Program-made: the position numbers and the translations under genes | Origin: Tranquillimonas sp964472855 | Lineage (GTDB): Bacteria; Pseudomonadota; Alphaproteobacteria; Rhodobacterales; Rhodobacteraceae | Length of the DNA stretch: 34,985 nt | Reading direction: 5' to 3' | NCBI GenBank assembly: GCA_964472855.1 | Contig: CAYYMJ010000030.1 | Coordinates: 1-34,985, forward strand | Shown: positions 1-7,975 of the stretch, piece by piece | Layout: each line of letters begins with the position of its first letter | How positions within the stretch are numbered: position 1 is the stretch's first letter | Notes under the pieces: model-generated | Seen by the model: the letters and a program-made list of their open reading frames with translations, nothing else | Databases searched by the model: none | What the model was told of the DNA's origin: nothing

Positions 1-561
1 GCCCCCCAGCGCCGACAGCAGGCGCTGCGCCTTGCCGAAGGAATAGGCCCCGATGACCGAGGCCACGCCCTGCGCCGCGTTCCCGGCCCACCAGTGGCGG
101 ATATTGTCCATCACCTCGGACTGGGGCCGCCAGCGATAGACCGGCAGCCCGAATGTGCATTCGGTGATGAAGCTGTGGCAGGCAACCGGGGCGAAATCTT
201 CGCACAGCCCGTCACGCTCGGTCTTGTAGTCTCCGGTCACCACCCAGACCTGCCCGCGATGTTCCAGCCGTATCTGGGCCGAGCCCGGCACATGCCCGGC
301 CGGGTGGAACGACACATCGACGGCGCCGATGCGCCGCCGCTCGCCAAAGGCCATGCCGGCGATGTCGATGGCGCCCAGCCGGTGGCGGATGACCGGCACC
401 GCCGGTGCCGACGCCAGATAGCTGCCGTGCCCGCGCGTCGCGTGATCGGCGTGGCCATGGGTGACCAGCGCCTTGTCGACGGCGCGATGGGGGTCGATGT
501 AAAATCCGCCGGCTTCGCAATAAAGCCCGCGCCCGGTCAGGGTCAGAAGCGGCGTGGCCAT
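1..561 (-). CDS. Ligase-associated DNA exonuclease, MBL fold (3' part missing)
   Basis: The gene is read right to left and runs off the left edge, so only the first 187 residues are present. The N-terminal part carries the metallo-beta-lactamase metal motif THGHADHA (HxHxDH), then FHPAGHVPGSAQI and VVTGDYKTERDG, which are typical of the MBL/beta-CASP nuclease group. The N-terminus (MATPLLTLTGRGLYCEAGG) and the motif ITECTFGLPVY match the ligase-associated exonuclease family, which usually sits with an ATP-dependent DNA ligase and an Lhr-like helicase. Those partners, if present, would lie beyond the left edge. It starts 12 bp after the hydrolase gene on the same strand, so it is probably the last visible gene of a three-gene unit. 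Family assignment is strong; the repair role is inferred from the family. Confidence 0.85.
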   Translation of the reverse strand, partial: MATPLLTLTGRGLYCEAGGFYIDPHRAVDKALVTHGHADHATRGHGSYLASAPAVPVIRHRLGAIDIAGMAFGERRRIGAVDVSFHPAGHVPGSAQIRLEHRGQVWVVTGDYKTERDGLCEDFAPVACHSFITECTFGLPVYRWRPQSEVMDNIRHWWAGNAAQGVASVIGAYSFGKAQRLLSALGG

Positions 562-573
562 GGCGCCAGCCTA

Positions 574-1536
574 TCAGTCGGGCCCTGTTGCGCCATCGTG
601 CGTTCCGGCGTGGGCGGCGAAAAGTGCCGCGCTCTGGTCGAAGAAACCTTGGCGGATGGCGGGAAGTTCCATCATCAGTTCGTGCCGCGCACCGGCCACC
701 TCGCGCAGGACCGCGCCCGGCCAGTTGGCAACCCGTTCCCGGATCGCGTCGTCGGCGACGATGGCTTCGTCCTCACCCAGAAACACCGCTGCCGGTGTTT
801 CCGGCGCCGGCGCCGCCATCAGCGCCGCCATCTCGCGCAACGCGTCGCTCAGCCAGCGGAAACTGGGGCCGCCAAGGCCAAGCTCGGGCACCGCGTGGGT
901 CTGGGCCTGCATATAGGCCAGCATGTCGCGGTCATGGGTCAGCGTGTTGTCGTCGAAAGGCGTGATATCGCTGTAGCATTTGGTCGAGGCGCCCAGCATC
1001 GTCCAGCCGCCCAAGCCCAAGGCCATACCCGCCGCCGACAACGGCCCGGCCAGCGGGCGCATCGGTGCGGGAAAGCGAATGCCCCACATAGGGGCCGAAA
1101 ACACCGCCGCGGCGACGTCCAGCCGCTCGAGCAGCGCCCGCAGCCCGATACAGCCACCCATGGAATGGGCGATCAGGTAGAAAGGCCGCGGCAAATCAAG
1201 CTGCGCGGCGTGGGCGACCATGGCCGCAACGTCGCGCTGATAGTCGGCAAATTCGACCACGTCGCCCACGCACCAGCGGCGGCCGCTGTGATCGGCCAGG
1301 CCCTGCCCGCGCCAGTCGATGGTGATCGTGGCGAACCCGCGCGCGCCCAGGTCGGCGGCGGCGCGGCCGTATTTCTCGCAATATTCGGTGCGGCCGGGAA
1401 ACAGCAGCACGGTGCCGGCGCTGCCGGCGCGCCAATGCGCCACCCGCAGGCGGGCGCCGTCATCGGCATGCACCCAGTGCGCCGCGCCGCCGGGCGGACC
1501 GTCGGCAAGATCGTCGTAAAACGGTGCTGGCTTCAT
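574..1536 (-). CDS. Alpha/beta hydrolase, lysophospholipase (PldB-like)
   Basis: A 320-residue serine hydrolase. The nucleophile elbow is AHSMGG with Ser125, the likely acid is Asp256 in FLGEDEAIV, and the likely catalytic His is His285 in AGARHELMMELP. The order DWRGQGLAD, AHSMGG, ARHE fits the PldB/monoacylglycerol-lipase branch of alpha/beta hydrolases, which release fatty acids from lysophospholipids or monoglycerides. There is no signal peptide, so it should act in the cytoplasm. It starts 3 bp after the SCP2-like gene ends, so the two are almost certainly co-transcribed, which suggests a shared role in lipid handling. The exact substrate cannot be read from the sequence. Confidence 0.85.
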   Translation of the reverse strand: MKPAPFYDDLADGPPGGAAHWVHADDGARLRVAHWRAGSAGTVLLFPGRTEYCEKYGRAAADLGARGFATITIDWRGQGLADHSGRRWCVGDVVEFADYQRDVAAMVAHAAQLDLPRPFYLIAHSMGGCIGLRALLERLDVAAAVFSAPMWGIRFPAPMRPLAGPLSAAGMALGLGGWTMLGASTKCYSDITPFDDNTLTHDRDMLAYMQAQTHAVPELGLGGPSFRWLSDALREMAALMAAPAPETPAAVFLGEDEAIVADDAIRERVANWPGAVLREVAGARHELMMELPAIRQGFFDQSAALFAAHAGTHDGATGPD

Positions 1537-1539
1537 GGG

Positions 1540-1827
1540 TCAGCCCAGCGCCGAGCCAAGCTGCATGGCCAGCCCCATGCTGCCGTCAACCTTCAGCCGG
1601 CCCGTCATGAAGGCGGCCGTGGGGTTCAACTCGCCTTCCAGCATCCGCTGGAACGTGTCGGCGTCGGCGGTCAGGGTCACGTCGGTCTCGTCGTCGGAAA
1701 TCCGGGCCCCGTCACCATCGACGACAATTGCGCCCTCATCCTCGATCACGAATTTGGCCGAGCCGTCGAAGCTGCCGCCAAGCTTTTCGTTCAGGGCCGA
1801 AACCGCCGTGTTCAGCACGTCGCTCAT
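1540..1827 (-). CDS. SCP2 sterol-binding domain protein
   Basis: A 95-residue protein made almost entirely of one SCP2-like domain. Features include FDGSAKFVIEDEGAIVV, then DVTLTADADTFQRMLEGELN and the typical closing segment AAFMTGRLKVDGSMGLAMQL. Small SCP2 proteins bind lipids or acyl-CoA in a hydrophobic tunnel. A longer reading frame extends upstream to 2160, but it would cross the divergent TPR gene. The chosen ATG has a good ribosome binding site (AAGGAAGAG) a few bases upstream and gives the usual SCP2 N-terminus. It is the first gene of the unit with the lysophospholipase-like hydrolase. Confidence 0.88.
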   Translation of the reverse strand: MSDVLNTAVSALNEKLGGSFDGSAKFVIEDEGAIVVDGDGARISDDETDVTLTADADTFQRMLEGELNPTAAFMTGRLKVDGSMGLAMQLGSALG

Positions 1828-1894
1828 GCTTTCTCTTCCTTGTGATAATCCCGTGCGTGATTTCTGGCACAGGTGCGCTAGAGTCACGTTCAAT

Positions 1895-2443
1895 ATGGAT
1901 ACAGTTCGCAAGCTTCTCAAACTTGTCGTGGCGGCAGTCTGGCTGGCGTGGCCCGCACACGCGCAAAGCCCGGTTCTCGACGATCTGTTCACGGCGCTGA
2001 AGGCCACCGATGCCGCCGGCGCGCAAGAGATTTCGCGCCGCATCTGGGAGGAGTGGTCGAAAAGCGGATCGCCGGCCATGGACTTGTTGTTGCAGCGCGG
2101 GCGCGCGGCGATGGCGGCCGGCGACAATGAAACCGCGATCGGCCATTTCAACGCCATCATCGACCACGCCCCGGAGTTCGCCGAAGCCTATAACGCCCGC
2201 GCCACGGCCTATTACAACATGGGCCGGCTGGGCCAGTCGTTGGAAGACGTGCGCGTGGTGCTGGCGCTGAACCCCCGTCATTTCGGCGCCCTGTCCGGCC
2301 TTGGGCTGATCATGAACGAACTTGGCCACCACGACTTTGCCCTGCGCGCCTATCAGGCGATCGAAGACATCTATCCGACCCAGCCCAACCTGCGCGAAAA
2401 CATCGAGCGGCTGGAACAGGCGCTGGAAGGTGAGAGTCTGTGA
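1895..2443 (+). CDS. Secreted tetratricopeptide repeat protein
   Basis: A 182-residue protein. Residues 1-23 form a signal peptide (basic start, hydrophobic core, AHA-Q cleavage region), so it is probably periplasmic. About three TPR units follow at residues 62-95, 96-129 and 130-163, with AYNARATAYYNMGRLGQSLED as the clearest one. TPR proteins are protein-binding scaffolds, and no enzyme motif is present. The frame is open upstream to 1535, but the ATG at 1895 is preferred because it begins the signal peptide. It is divergent from the SCP2 gene with 67 bp between. Similar small TPR proteins are common in Rhodobacteraceae without a known partner. Confidence 0.8.
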   Translation: MDTVRKLLKLVVAAVWLAWPAHAQSPVLDDLFTALKATDAAGAQEISRRIWEEWSKSGSPAMDLLLQRGRAAMAAGDNETAIGHFNAIIDHAPEFAEAYNARATAYYNMGRLGQSLEDVRVVLALNPRHFGALSGLGLIMNELGHHDFALRAYQAIEDIYPTQPNLRENIERLEQALEGESL

Positions 2444-2517
2444 CCATCGGTCCCCGGCAGGGGTTGTTGCCGGCCATCGCCTGAATTATCCCGGCGAACG
2501 GCAACCGTGGAACAGCG

Positions 2518-4907
2518 ATGCAATCCGAACTAGGCCGGATCACGGCGGTCTTGGGACCCACCAACACCGGCAAGACCCATTACGCGATCGAGCGGATGCT
2601 GGCGCACAAGAGCGGCGTCATCGGGCTGCCGCTGCGCCTGCTTGCCCGCGAGGTCTATGACCGCGTCGTTGCGGTGCGCGGCGCCGGCGTGGTGGCGCTG
2701 GTCACCGGGGAAGAGCGGATCGTGCCCCAGCACACGGCCTATTGGGTCTGCACGGTCGAGGCGATGCCCGACGGTCTGGGCTGTGACTTTCTGGCCGTCG
2801 ACGAAATTCAGCTTTGCGCCGACCCCGAGCGTGGCCATGTCTTTACCAACCGGCTGCTCAAGGCGCGCGGGCGCCTCGAGACGCTGTTTCTGGGCTCGGA
2901 AACCATGCGCGGGGCCATCGCCGCACTGGTGCCAAAGGCCCATTTCCTGCGGCGCGAGCGTTTTTCCGAGCTTGCCTATACCGGGGCCCGAAAGCTTGGG
3001 CGCATGCACACCCGGTCGGCCATTGTCGGTTTCTCGGTCGACAACGTCTATGCCATTGCCGAGCTGATCCGCCGCCAGATGGGCGGCGCGGCGGTGGTGA
3101 TGGGGGCGCTCAGCCCGCGCACGCGCAACGCGCAGGTGGCGATGTATCAGGAGGGCGAGGTCGATTTTCTGGTCGCCACCGACGCCATCGGCATGGGCCT
3201 GAACCTCGATATCCGTCACGTGGCCTTTTCGGCGACCCGGAAATTCGACGGGCGGCGCATGCGCGACCTGTTCCCGCACGAACTGGCCCAGATCGCCGGG
3301 CGGGCCGGGCGCCATACCCAGGATGGCACGTTCGGCGTGACCGGCGAAGCGGCGCCGTTGCCGCCCGAAATGGCCGAGGCCATCACCGGCCACCATTTTG
3401 CCCCGGTGAAAAAGTTGCAATGGCGCAACGATGCGCTGAATTTCGCGCGTCTCGATTCGCTGATTGCCTCGCTCGAAAAGGGCAGCGACGACCCGCTTTT
3501 GGTGCGCGCCCGCGAGGCCGACGATCTGATGGCGCTGCGCGCGTTGTCCGAGCAGGCCGAGATTCGCGCCCGCGCCAGCGCACCCGCCTCGGTGCGTCTT
3601 TTGTGGGATGTTTGCCGGATTCCCGACTTTCGCGGCATCTCTCACGCCGAACATGCCGCGCTTTTGGGCCGGATCTTCGGGTTCTTGCATGAAAAGGGCC
3701 GGGTGGCGCCGGACTGGTTCCAGCGCCAGATCAACCGGATCGACCGGCCCGAGGGCGACATCGACACGTTGTCCAAGCGGCTGGCCTATGTGCGCACCTG
3801 GACATACGTCGCCCAGCGAAAGGGTTGGATCGACGATGAAATCCATTGGCGCGCGGCGACGCGCGCTGTAGAAGACCGCCTGTCCGATGCGCTTCATCAG
3901 GCGCTGACCCAAAGGTTCGTGGACCGCCGCACCAGTGTTCTGTTGCGGCGGCTCAAGCAGAAGGAGGCCTTGGTGGCCGAACTGAATGACAAGGGCGAGG
4001 TGTCCGTCGAAGGGCAGTTCGTCGGTAAACTCGACGGTTTCCGCTTTCGTCAGGACGCCGAAGCCTCGGCCGACGAGGCCCGGACGCTGAAACAGGCTGC
4101 CGTGGCGGCGCTGGCCCCGGAATTCCACCTACGCGCCGACCGCATGTATAACGCGCCGGATACCGAGCTGGACTTTACCGAACAGGGCGGGCTGATGTGG
4201 GGCGAGTTTGCCGTGGGCAAGCTGACCGCCGGCTCCGAGCCGCTGAAGCCCCAGATCGAGGTGTTCGTCGACGACGAGGCCGGCGCCGACGTGGCCCAGA
4301 AGGTGGCGCGCCGCCTGCAACATTTCATGGATCGCAAGATCGCGGCGCTGTTCGAGCCGTTGCTGGCCATGCACAATGACGAGGCCATGACCGGTCTGGC
4401 CCGCGGCTTCGGGTATCGCCTGGTCGAGGCGATGGGCATCATTGCCCGGGCCGAGGTGCAGGCCGAGGTCAAAGAGCTTGATCAGGACGCGCGCGCCATG
4501 TTGCGCCGCCACGGGGTGCGTTTCGGCCAGTATTCGATCTTTTTGCCGGCGCTGCTGAAACCGGCGCCGACCCGGTTGCGGCTGGTGCTGTGGTCGCTGT
4601 CGGCTGGGCTGGATGCCTTTCCCGAAAGCCCGCCGCCGGGGCGGGTGACCATTCCCGTGGCGCCCGGGGCCAGCGCGCAATCATACTTGTTGTCGGGCTA
4701 TCTGGCGTCGGGGGCGCGGGCGATCCGCATCGACATGCTGGAACGGCTGGCCGACATGCTGCGCGCCTGCGACAGCCGCGGCGGGTTCGAGGGCAACGCC
4801 GACATGCTGTCGATCACCGGCCTGTCGCTGGAACAGTTCGCCGACCTGATGGGCGGGCTGGGCTATCGCGCCGAGCGGGGGGAACGCCCCAAGGTTCGCC
4901 TGGCGGC
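2518..4907 (+). CDS. Suv3-type superfamily 2 RNA helicase, 5' part (cut by assembly gap)
   Basis: The first 796 residues of a large helicase of the kind related to mitochondrial Suv3. Walker A is GPTNTGKT at residues 13-20, the DExH-type Walker B is AVDEIQLC around 93-100, and motif VI is QIAGRAGRH at 258-266. TDAIGMGLNLDIRHVAFSAT (221-240) is the Suv3-like region between them. In mitochondria this family unwinds RNA for degradation; the bacterial role is less well defined. The coding sequence enters the N run at 4908 in one frame, and the remaining C-terminus appears after the gap in another frame. The 100-N length is therefore a placeholder and not a true distance, and this is not evidence of a real frameshift. 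The ATG at 2518 gives the family N-terminus, but no strong ribosome binding site precedes it. Confidence 0.88.
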
Positions 4908-5007
4908 NNNNNNNNNNNNNNNNNNNNNNNNNNNNNNNNNNNNNNNNNNNNNNNNNNNNNNNNNNNNNNNNNNNNNNNNNNNNNNNNNNNNNNNNNNNNN
5001 NNNNNNN
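4908..5007. other. Assembly gap of 100 N
   Basis: Exactly 100 unknown bases, the usual placeholder for a gap of unknown size. It lies inside the helicase gene, next to a 90-bp tandem repeat, which probably caused the assembly to break. Confidence 0.99.
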
Positions 5008-5521
5008 AGCGGATACCGACGCGGACGCGGGCGCGACGCCGGCCTCGGCCGACGACAGCGCTCTGGCGGAGGCCGCGGTGCAGGCCGCCCAGCCCGAAGC
5101 GGAAGCCGACGCGGATGCCGGCGCAACGCCGGCCTCGGCCGACGACAGCGCTTTGGCGGAGGCCGCGGTGCAGGCCGATGCAACCGATGCGTCCGATTCC
5201 GAAACAGAAAGCGTGGCGGCCTTGGCCGACGACGGCGCCGTGCCTGCCAAGGCTGACACCGTGCCCGAGGTCGAGATCTTCTTCACCTTTACCTGGGGTG
5301 GCAATCGCGGCGCGCGCCGCGACGACCGTGGCGGACGCCCGGCCCGGGGGCAGGAGGCGCGCAAGCCCAAGGGCAAGCGGCCGCCGCGCAAAGCCCAACA
5401 GCGCGACGACAAGCCCAAGGGCGCGCGCGGCGGCAAGCCGAAACCAGCCGCGAAAGAGCGGTCGATCGACCCCGACAACCCTTTTGCCGCCGCGCTGATG
5501 GAGTTCAAGGACAAGCTGTGA
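5008..5521 (+). CDS. Suv3-type helicase, 3' part (low-complexity repeat and basic tail)
   Basis: The open frame after the gap (codons from 5009) encodes an acidic Ala/Asp/Glu-rich repeat region, then EIFFTFTWGG, then a Lys/Arg/Gly-rich tail, ending in DNPFAAALMEFKDKL. That ending is the typical C-terminus of alphaproteobacterial Suv3-like helicases, so this is read as the end of the gene that starts at 2518. The basic tail probably binds RNA. A reading frame could start at ATG 5078, but the frame is open back to the gap and no ribosome binding site is seen, so a separate gene is unlikely. The S4-domain gene begins 1 bp after its stop. Confidence 0.8.
5018..5176 (+). repeat. 90-bp tandem repeat coding for a 30-residue acidic unit
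   Basis: Bases 5018-5086 recur at 5108-5176 with only four differences, a period of exactly 90 bp or 30 codons. The unit reads DADAGATPASADDSALAEAA and onward. The first visible copy begins 11 bases after the N run, so more copies probably lie in the gap. Confidence 0.92.
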
Positions 5522-5522
5522 C

Positions 5523-5867
5523 GTGACCCCGCCCCGTGCGAGCCTGCGCATCGACAAATGGCTTTGGCAGGCCCGGTTTTTCAAGACACGGACGCTGGCC
5601 AGCCGCACGGTGTCGGCCGGCCACATGCGTCTTAACGGGCAGCCGGTCTCGAAACCCGGGCGCACCGTGGGGCCGGGTGACGTGCTGACCTTTCCGCAGG
5701 GCCGGGTGGTGCGCATCGTGGCCCTGGGCGACCGGCGGGGGCCGGCGCCCGAAGCGCAGGCGCTTTACGACGACCTCAGCCCGCCGCAGGGCCAGCGTCC
5801 GGCGTCGGGCGGCGAGCGCCCGACCAAGCGCGACCGCCGCGCCATCGATTCGCTGCGCGGCATCTGA
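5523..5867 (+). CDS. hslR: S4-domain RNA-binding protein, Hsp15-like
   Basis: A 114-residue protein with an S4 domain at its N-terminus: LRIDKWLWQARFFKTRTLA, then AGHMRLNGQPVSKPGRTVGPGD. This is the Hsp15/HslR pattern; Hsp15 binds 50S subunits that carry stalled nascent chains. The C-terminal third is rich in Arg, Pro and Gly and ends RPTKRDRRAIDSLRG, a conserved tail in these proteins. It starts with GTG, 1 bp after the helicase stop, with AAGGA inside the end of the helicase gene acting as ribosome binding site, so the two are translationally coupled. The pairing with an RNA helicase points to RNA or ribosome quality control. The gene symbol is by family similarity. Confidence 0.85.
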   Translation: MTPPRASLRIDKWLWQARFFKTRTLASRTVSAGHMRLNGQPVSKPGRTVGPGDVLTFPQGRVVRIVALGDRRGPAPEAQALYDDLSPPQGQRPASGGERPTKRDRRAIDSLRGI

Positions 5868-5970
5868 CGCCGGCCAACGCGGACGTGACGGCGGAATTGC
5901 CCGGCGCCGCTTGATCCCCCGCGACGGCTCGTCTACTTGGACCGCGACAGCCCAAGCGCGTGAATATCCC

Positions 5971-6306
5971 ATGACCTATATCGTCAACGACAACTGCATT
6001 GCCTGCAAATACACCGACTGTGTCGAGGTGTGCCCCGTGGACTGTTTCTACGAGGGCGAGAACATGCTGGTGATCCATCCCGACGAATGCATCGACTGCG
6101 GCGTTTGCGAGCCTGAATGCCCCGCCGACGCCATCCGGCCCGATACCGAGCCCGAGGCCGAGAAGTGGGTCGAGTTCAACCGGAAGTATTCCGAGCTCTG
6201 GCCGGTCATCATCACCAAGAAGGACCCGCCCGCCGGTGCCGAAGAGATGGACGGCAAGCCCGGCAAGATGGCGCTGTTTTCCGAAGCCCCGGGCGAGGGC
6301 GGCTGA
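5971..6306 (+). CDS. fdxA: 7Fe ferredoxin (3Fe-4S + 4Fe-4S)
   Basis: A 111-residue FdxA-type ferredoxin. Cysteines 9, 17 and 50 are placed to hold the 3Fe-4S cluster, and 21, 40, 43 and 46 the 4Fe-4S cluster; Cys12 and Cys25 are the extra cysteines also seen in Azotobacter FdI. The motif CIDCGVCEPECP is intact. The family carries low-potential electrons in the cytoplasm. The frame is open upstream to 5911, but the conserved N-terminus MTYIVNDNCIACKYTDC fixes the start at 5971. It lies 104 bp after the S4-domain gene and is followed by carD, a frequent neighbour in alphaproteobacteria. Confidence 0.95.
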   Translation: MTYIVNDNCIACKYTDCVEVCPVDCFYEGENMLVIHPDECIDCGVCEPECPADAIRPDTEPEAEKWVEFNRKYSELWPVIITKKDPPAGAEEMDGKPGKMALFSEAPGEGG

Positions 6307-6344
6307 CCCGGCGCCGCGCTGCGGCGATAATTTGCCGCGCACCC

Positions 6345-6373
6345 TTCCGAAATGGGCATTTTTTTGCTATATT
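6345..6373 (+). promoter_or_regulatory. Candidate sigma70-type promoter for carD
   Basis: TTCCGA (6345-6350) and TATATT (6368-6373) are separated by 17 bp. The -10 matches consensus at 5 of 6 positions and the -35 at only 3 of 6. The region is AT-richer than its surroundings. Transcription would start near 6380, leaving a leader of about 150 nt before carD. Confidence 0.45.
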
Positions 6374-6467
6374 GGCCTGACGGCGCCCGGATGGTGCGGG
6401 TGCCGATGGGGTTGGGTCTGGCCTGTGTGGCCGGCCTGTCCCCCGGCTTGCGAGATGTGTGTGGCGG

Positions 6468-6494
6468 GCGCCCGATGGGTCCCGGCGCTTTTTT
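6468..6494 (+). terminator. Possible terminator or attenuator in the carD leader
   Basis: GCGCC (6468-6472) can pair with GGCGC (6484-6488), followed directly by six T (6489-6494). The stem is short with an 11-base loop, so this is tentative. It lies between the candidate promoter and the carD start. Confidence 0.3.
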
Positions 6495-6532
6495 GCGGCT
6501 GGATATCGGGGACTTATGAGGAACATGTCTGA

Positions 6533-7042
6533 ATGAGCAAGTCGAAGAAACCGGATTTTCGCCCGAACGAATATGTCGTCTATCCCGCCCATGGTGTCGG
6601 GCAGATCGTTTCGATCGAGCGTCAGGAAATCGCGGGTATTTCCCTTGAGCTTTTCGTTATCAATTTCGAGAAAGACAAGATGACCCTGCGGGTGCCGACC
6701 CACAAGGCGACCGAGATCGGCATGCGGTCGCTCAGCTCGCCCGATGTCGTTGACCGTGCGCTGGCCACCCTGAAGGGCAAGGCCCGGGTGAAAAAGGCCA
6801 TGTGGTCGCGCCGGGCCCAGGAATATGAACAGAAGATCAACTCGGGCGACCTGATCGCCATCGCCGAGGTGGTGCGCGATCTGCACCGCACCGACGAGCA
6901 GCGCGAGCAGAGCTATTCCGAGCGCCAGCTTTACGAGGCGGCGCTGGAGCGTCTGACCCGCGAGGTTGCCGCCGTCGCCGGTGGCGACACGCTGGCCGCC
7001 CAGCGGCAGGTTGACGAGGTGTTGCTGAGCCGCGCCGCCTGA
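6533..7042 (+). CDS. carD: CarD family RNA polymerase-binding transcription factor
   Basis: A 169-residue CarD/CdnL protein. The N-terminal RNA-polymerase-interacting domain starts at FRPNEYVVYPAHGVGQIVSIE and continues to about residue 65; the rest is the helical DNA-binding part, with WSRRAQEYEQKINSGD typical of the family. CarD binds the RNA polymerase beta subunit and stabilises the open promoter complex; in Rhodobacter it is important at many promoters that lack a perfect -10. Start: ATG at 6533 after GAGGAA (6518-6523). It has its own candidate promoter and leader, so it may be expressed apart from fdxA. Confidence 0.93.
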   Translation: MSKSKKPDFRPNEYVVYPAHGVGQIVSIERQEIAGISLELFVINFEKDKMTLRVPTHKATEIGMRSLSSPDVVDRALATLKGKARVKKAMWSRRAQEYEQKINSGDLIAIAEVVRDLHRTDEQREQSYSERQLYEAALERLTREVAAVAGGDTLAAQRQVDEVLLSRAA

Positions 7043-7059
7043 GGCGGGCAAGGCTTTTT

Positions 7060-7132
7060 GGGGCGCTGCCCCCGACGGCGTTTGCACGCGCAAACGCCGC
7101 CTTCCCCCGGGATATTTGCGGACAGAAGTAGG
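7060..7132 (+). terminator. Post-carD hairpins and dispersed element (copy A)
   Basis: Three modules lie between convergent carD and cobS. GGGG-CGCTG-CCCC forms a short hairpin (7060-7072). CGGCGTTTGC and GCAAACGCCG form a perfect 10-bp stem with a 4-base loop (7076-7099). A 29-bp element beginning CCCCCGGGATATTT follows (7104-7132). A bidirectional terminator role is likely but there is no strong T run. Confidence 0.6.
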
Positions 7133-7143
7133 CGCGGGCGCGG

Positions 7144-7902
7144 TCAGCCGGCTGCGGCCAGCGCCAGCAGGGCGGCGGCTTCGGCCAGTTGCTGGCTGGC
7201 CCCCAGAACGTCGCCGGTTTGTCCGCCGATCCGGCTGACAGCCTGGCGCGCCAGCCAGAGCGATAACACGGCGACCGCCGCGAAGGCACCCAGGGCGCCG
7301 GCGCCGGCCAGGAGGACGAGGGCGAGGATCGCGATGACCCAGCCGGTGCGTTCCGCCCGCTCGCCCGGTGGGCCGACCGCGGCCGACAGACCGCCCGGCC
7401 GGGCAGCGGGCAGGCGGCGCGCCAGCGACAGCATCGGCGCCCGCGACAGGGTGGCGGCGGCGACCAGCGGCCAGAAGGGGGTGCCCGCGGCGATCAGCGC
7501 GGCAAGCGCCGCCCAGCGCAGGCCGGTGATCAGGATCAGCGCCATGGCGCCGTAGGACCCGAGGCGGCTGTCGGTCATGATTTCGAGCCTCCGCGCGCTG
7601 TCCTGACCGCCCCAGAAGCCGTCGGCGCAGTCGGCCAGCCCGTCTTCGTGCAGGGCGCCGGTGGTTACGGTCATGGCGACCAGCGCCAGTCCGGCGGCGG
7701 CGGCGGGCGGCAGGCCCAGCCAGCCGGCGGCCAGCGCCGACGCGCCGCCGATGGCGCCCACCAGCGCCCCGGCAATCGGCCAGGCCCAGGCGCTGGCGGC
7801 GATGGACGCCCGTGGGCCGGGCGCGTGCGGCAGGGGCAACCGGGTCAGAAGGGTGATGGCGGCGGCAATGTCGGAAAGCTTTGGGGAATGTCGGTCGTGC
7901 AT
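7144..7902 (-). CDS. cobS: Adenosylcobinamide-GDP ribazoletransferase (cobalamin synthase)
   Basis: A 252-residue, very hydrophobic membrane enzyme. The diagnostic CobS motif GALHEDGLADCADGFWGG is present, followed by RLEIMTDSRLGSYGA. CobS joins alpha-ribazole to adenosylcobinamide-GDP in the inner membrane, the last joining step of the cobalamin nucleotide loop. It is divergent from cobT, which makes the alpha-ribazole phosphate precursor, with about 70 bp between. Length and motifs are normal for the family. Confidence 0.95.
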   Translation of the reverse strand: MHDRHSPKLSDIAAAITLLTRLPLPHAPGPRASIAASAWAWPIAGALVGAIGGASALAAGWLGLPPAAAAGLALVAMTVTTGALHEDGLADCADGFWGGQDSARRLEIMTDSRLGSYGAMALILITGLRWAALAALIAAGTPFWPLVAAATLSRAPMLSLARRLPAARPGGLSAAVGPPGERAERTGWVIAILALVLLAGAGALGAFAAVAVLSLWLARQAVSRIGGQTGDVLGASQQLAEAAALLALAAAG

Positions 7903-7975
7903 GGGTCAGATCGCCTCTGGCGTCGCATGTCCGGATCGCTAAACAGAAGTTGCTCCAGAATCAACGAGGACAATG

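Noticed and set aside
94..1845. 583-codon plus-strand frame, and other long antisense frames such as 2530-4128 and 30321-31769 on the minus strand
   Set aside because: They lie opposite genes with intact catalytic motifs and show no domain of their own; long antisense frames are common in GC-rich DNA.
5018..5176. CRISPR-like repeats
   Set aside because: The 90-bp repeats are contiguous, in frame and coding, with no unique spacers.
5078..5521. Separate 147-residue gene after the gap
   Set aside because: The frame is open back to the gap, no ribosome binding site precedes the ATG, and the C-terminus is that of the helicase family.
7903..7975. Cobalamin riboswitch before cobS/cobT
   Set aside because: The intergenic space is about 70 bp, much too short for the aptamer, and no B12-box-like sequence is seen.
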